Below the pieces are notes generated by a model. It searched no databases. It was not told the DNA's origin and worked only from the letters and a program-made list of their open reading frames with translations. From assembly GCA_003224135.1 (NCBI GenBank), contig QHYO01000100.1, positions 1 to 5,194 on the forward strand: DNA of 5,194 nucleotides, in the 5' to 3' direction. The translations under genes and the position numbers were made by a program. This document shows positions 4,657 to 5,194 of this stretch, in pieces (the stretch's first letter is position 1; each line of letters begins with the position of its first letter). The stretch is from Acidobacteriota bacterium (GTDB lineage: Bacteria > Acidobacteriota > Terriglobia > Acidiferrales > UBA7541).

Positions 4657-5194
4657 TCAAGACCATCCCGCCCAAATACGTAAAGAAGCGTGAAGCTGCG
4701 ACAATGCTATTTCGTGTGCGTCGCCATCGGATATCGCAATGTCAGCGCCACTTCCCTGGCCCACAAAATCGTCTACGGCAAGCGAGGCGTCTTTCATCGT
4801 GAATTGCAACACTGCGTTTGCATTCGCTGTGCTGCTCCAACTCGCGGGAAGATGTTGCGTGTCGAATCCTGCTCCGAAGTGTTGTTGTCCTGGCGCCGCC
4901 AAACGGCCACTTTTAGGAGATGCACCCGGCTCCGGAACAATTGCCGCATCCGATGCTTGATCTGAAAGCGCTTTAGTAACATCCATGGCTGAATAAAACC
5001 GAGCGCTTGGCTCCCGCTTGAGACAGCGGATAATTGTTTGCTCCCAATTCGTGCTCAATTGCGGGGCGAATCGCTTGGGCGACTCGATTGAATCGGAAAG
5101 CCGTCTTGCCGCTGAGGCCAGTGGTGTGTCAGCGCGAAATGCGTGCTGTCCTGTCACCATCTCGAAGATAATTAGCCCGAGCGCGTAGATATCA
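4657..5194 (-). CDS. Serine/threonine protein kinase, C-terminal part (5' partial)
   Basis: The frame enters from the right edge of the window and 178 residues are visible. It opens with DIYALGLIIFEMVTGQHAF, which is kinase subdomain IX: the invariant Asp and Gly, then the E-M-x-T-G turn typical of bacterial Hanks-type (PknB-like) kinases. Residues 50-76 (IIRCLKREPSARFYSAMDV) are subdomain XI, with the conserved Arg in ARF. The ATP-binding and catalytic loops lie outside the window. After the domain there are about 100 residues rich in Ser, Ala, Gly and Asp, with no clear transmembrane helix, unlike the many bacterial relatives that have a membrane span and sensor domain here; this one would be cytoplasmic if the frame is correct. 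The frame ends at TGA 4657-4659, but a neighbouring frame continues to 4620 with more protein-like sequence, so the end may be shifted. No target protein is apparent from the neighbours. Confidence 0.85.
   Translation of the reverse strand, partial: DIYALGLIIFEMVTGQHAFRADTPLASAARRLSDSIESPKRFAPQLSTNWEQTIIRCLKREPSARFYSAMDVTKALSDQASDAAIVPEPGASPKSGRLAAPGQQHFGAGFDTQHLPASWSSTANANAVLQFTMKDASLAVDDFVGQGSGADIAISDGDAHEIALSQLHASLRIWAGWS

Overview
The window looks like a bacterial chromosome segment of mixed, gene-sparse character, roughly mid-50s % GC by eye. The most likely host is a member of the Acidobacteriota. That is an inference from the style of several genes (a bacterial Ser/Thr kinase, an orphan Rap1a-type protein, a B12-binding radical SAM/DUF4070 protein, a DUF6429 protein, and an integrase N-terminus of a type I associate with that phylum). 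No rRNA, tRNA or other taxonomic marker is present.

Layout. 1-946 (+): the 3' part of a gene with a zinc-metallopeptidase HEYGH motif, followed 36 bases later by a short exported protein with a Rap1a/Tai immunity-type domain. 947-1264: no intact gene, but two degraded coding remnants lie end to end in one reading frame. The first (1018-1134) still reads as a small basic/coiled-coil protein interrupted by stop codons; the second (1141-1260) reads as an unrelated stretch. 1265-1761 (-): a plausible 108-residue hypothetical gene with a good ribosome binding site, overlapped at its start by the end of a possible 58-residue ORF. 1841-3523 (-): the largest gene, a B12-binding radical SAM protein with a DUF4070-like C-terminus. 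It has an extended -10 promoter candidate that overlaps the longest-ORF start and so argues for a downstream start. 3554-3779: a spacer with no recognisable gene. 3780-4016 (-): a small DUF6429 protein. 4184-4477 (+): only the N-terminal domain of a tyrosine-type integrase, so a broken gene. 4442-4508: overlapping inverted repeats after the integrase remnant. 4657-5194 (-): the C-terminal end of a Ser/Thr protein kinase that continues past the window edge, with a tail that may be frameshifted.

The genes do not form one pathway. The plus-strand pair at the left may be one transcription unit, and the minus-strand genes may be separate units. The repeated signs of decay (two nonsense-riddled remnants, a truncated integrase, a doubtful kinase C-terminus) suggest an accessory or formerly mobile region between working genes. 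I see no CRISPR array, complete insertion sequence, or convincing new multi-gene system. The items most worth a second look are the orphan Rap1a-type protein, the decayed gene at 1018, the minus-strand 58/108-residue pair, the radical SAM start, and the three-arm inverted repeat near 4451-4508.
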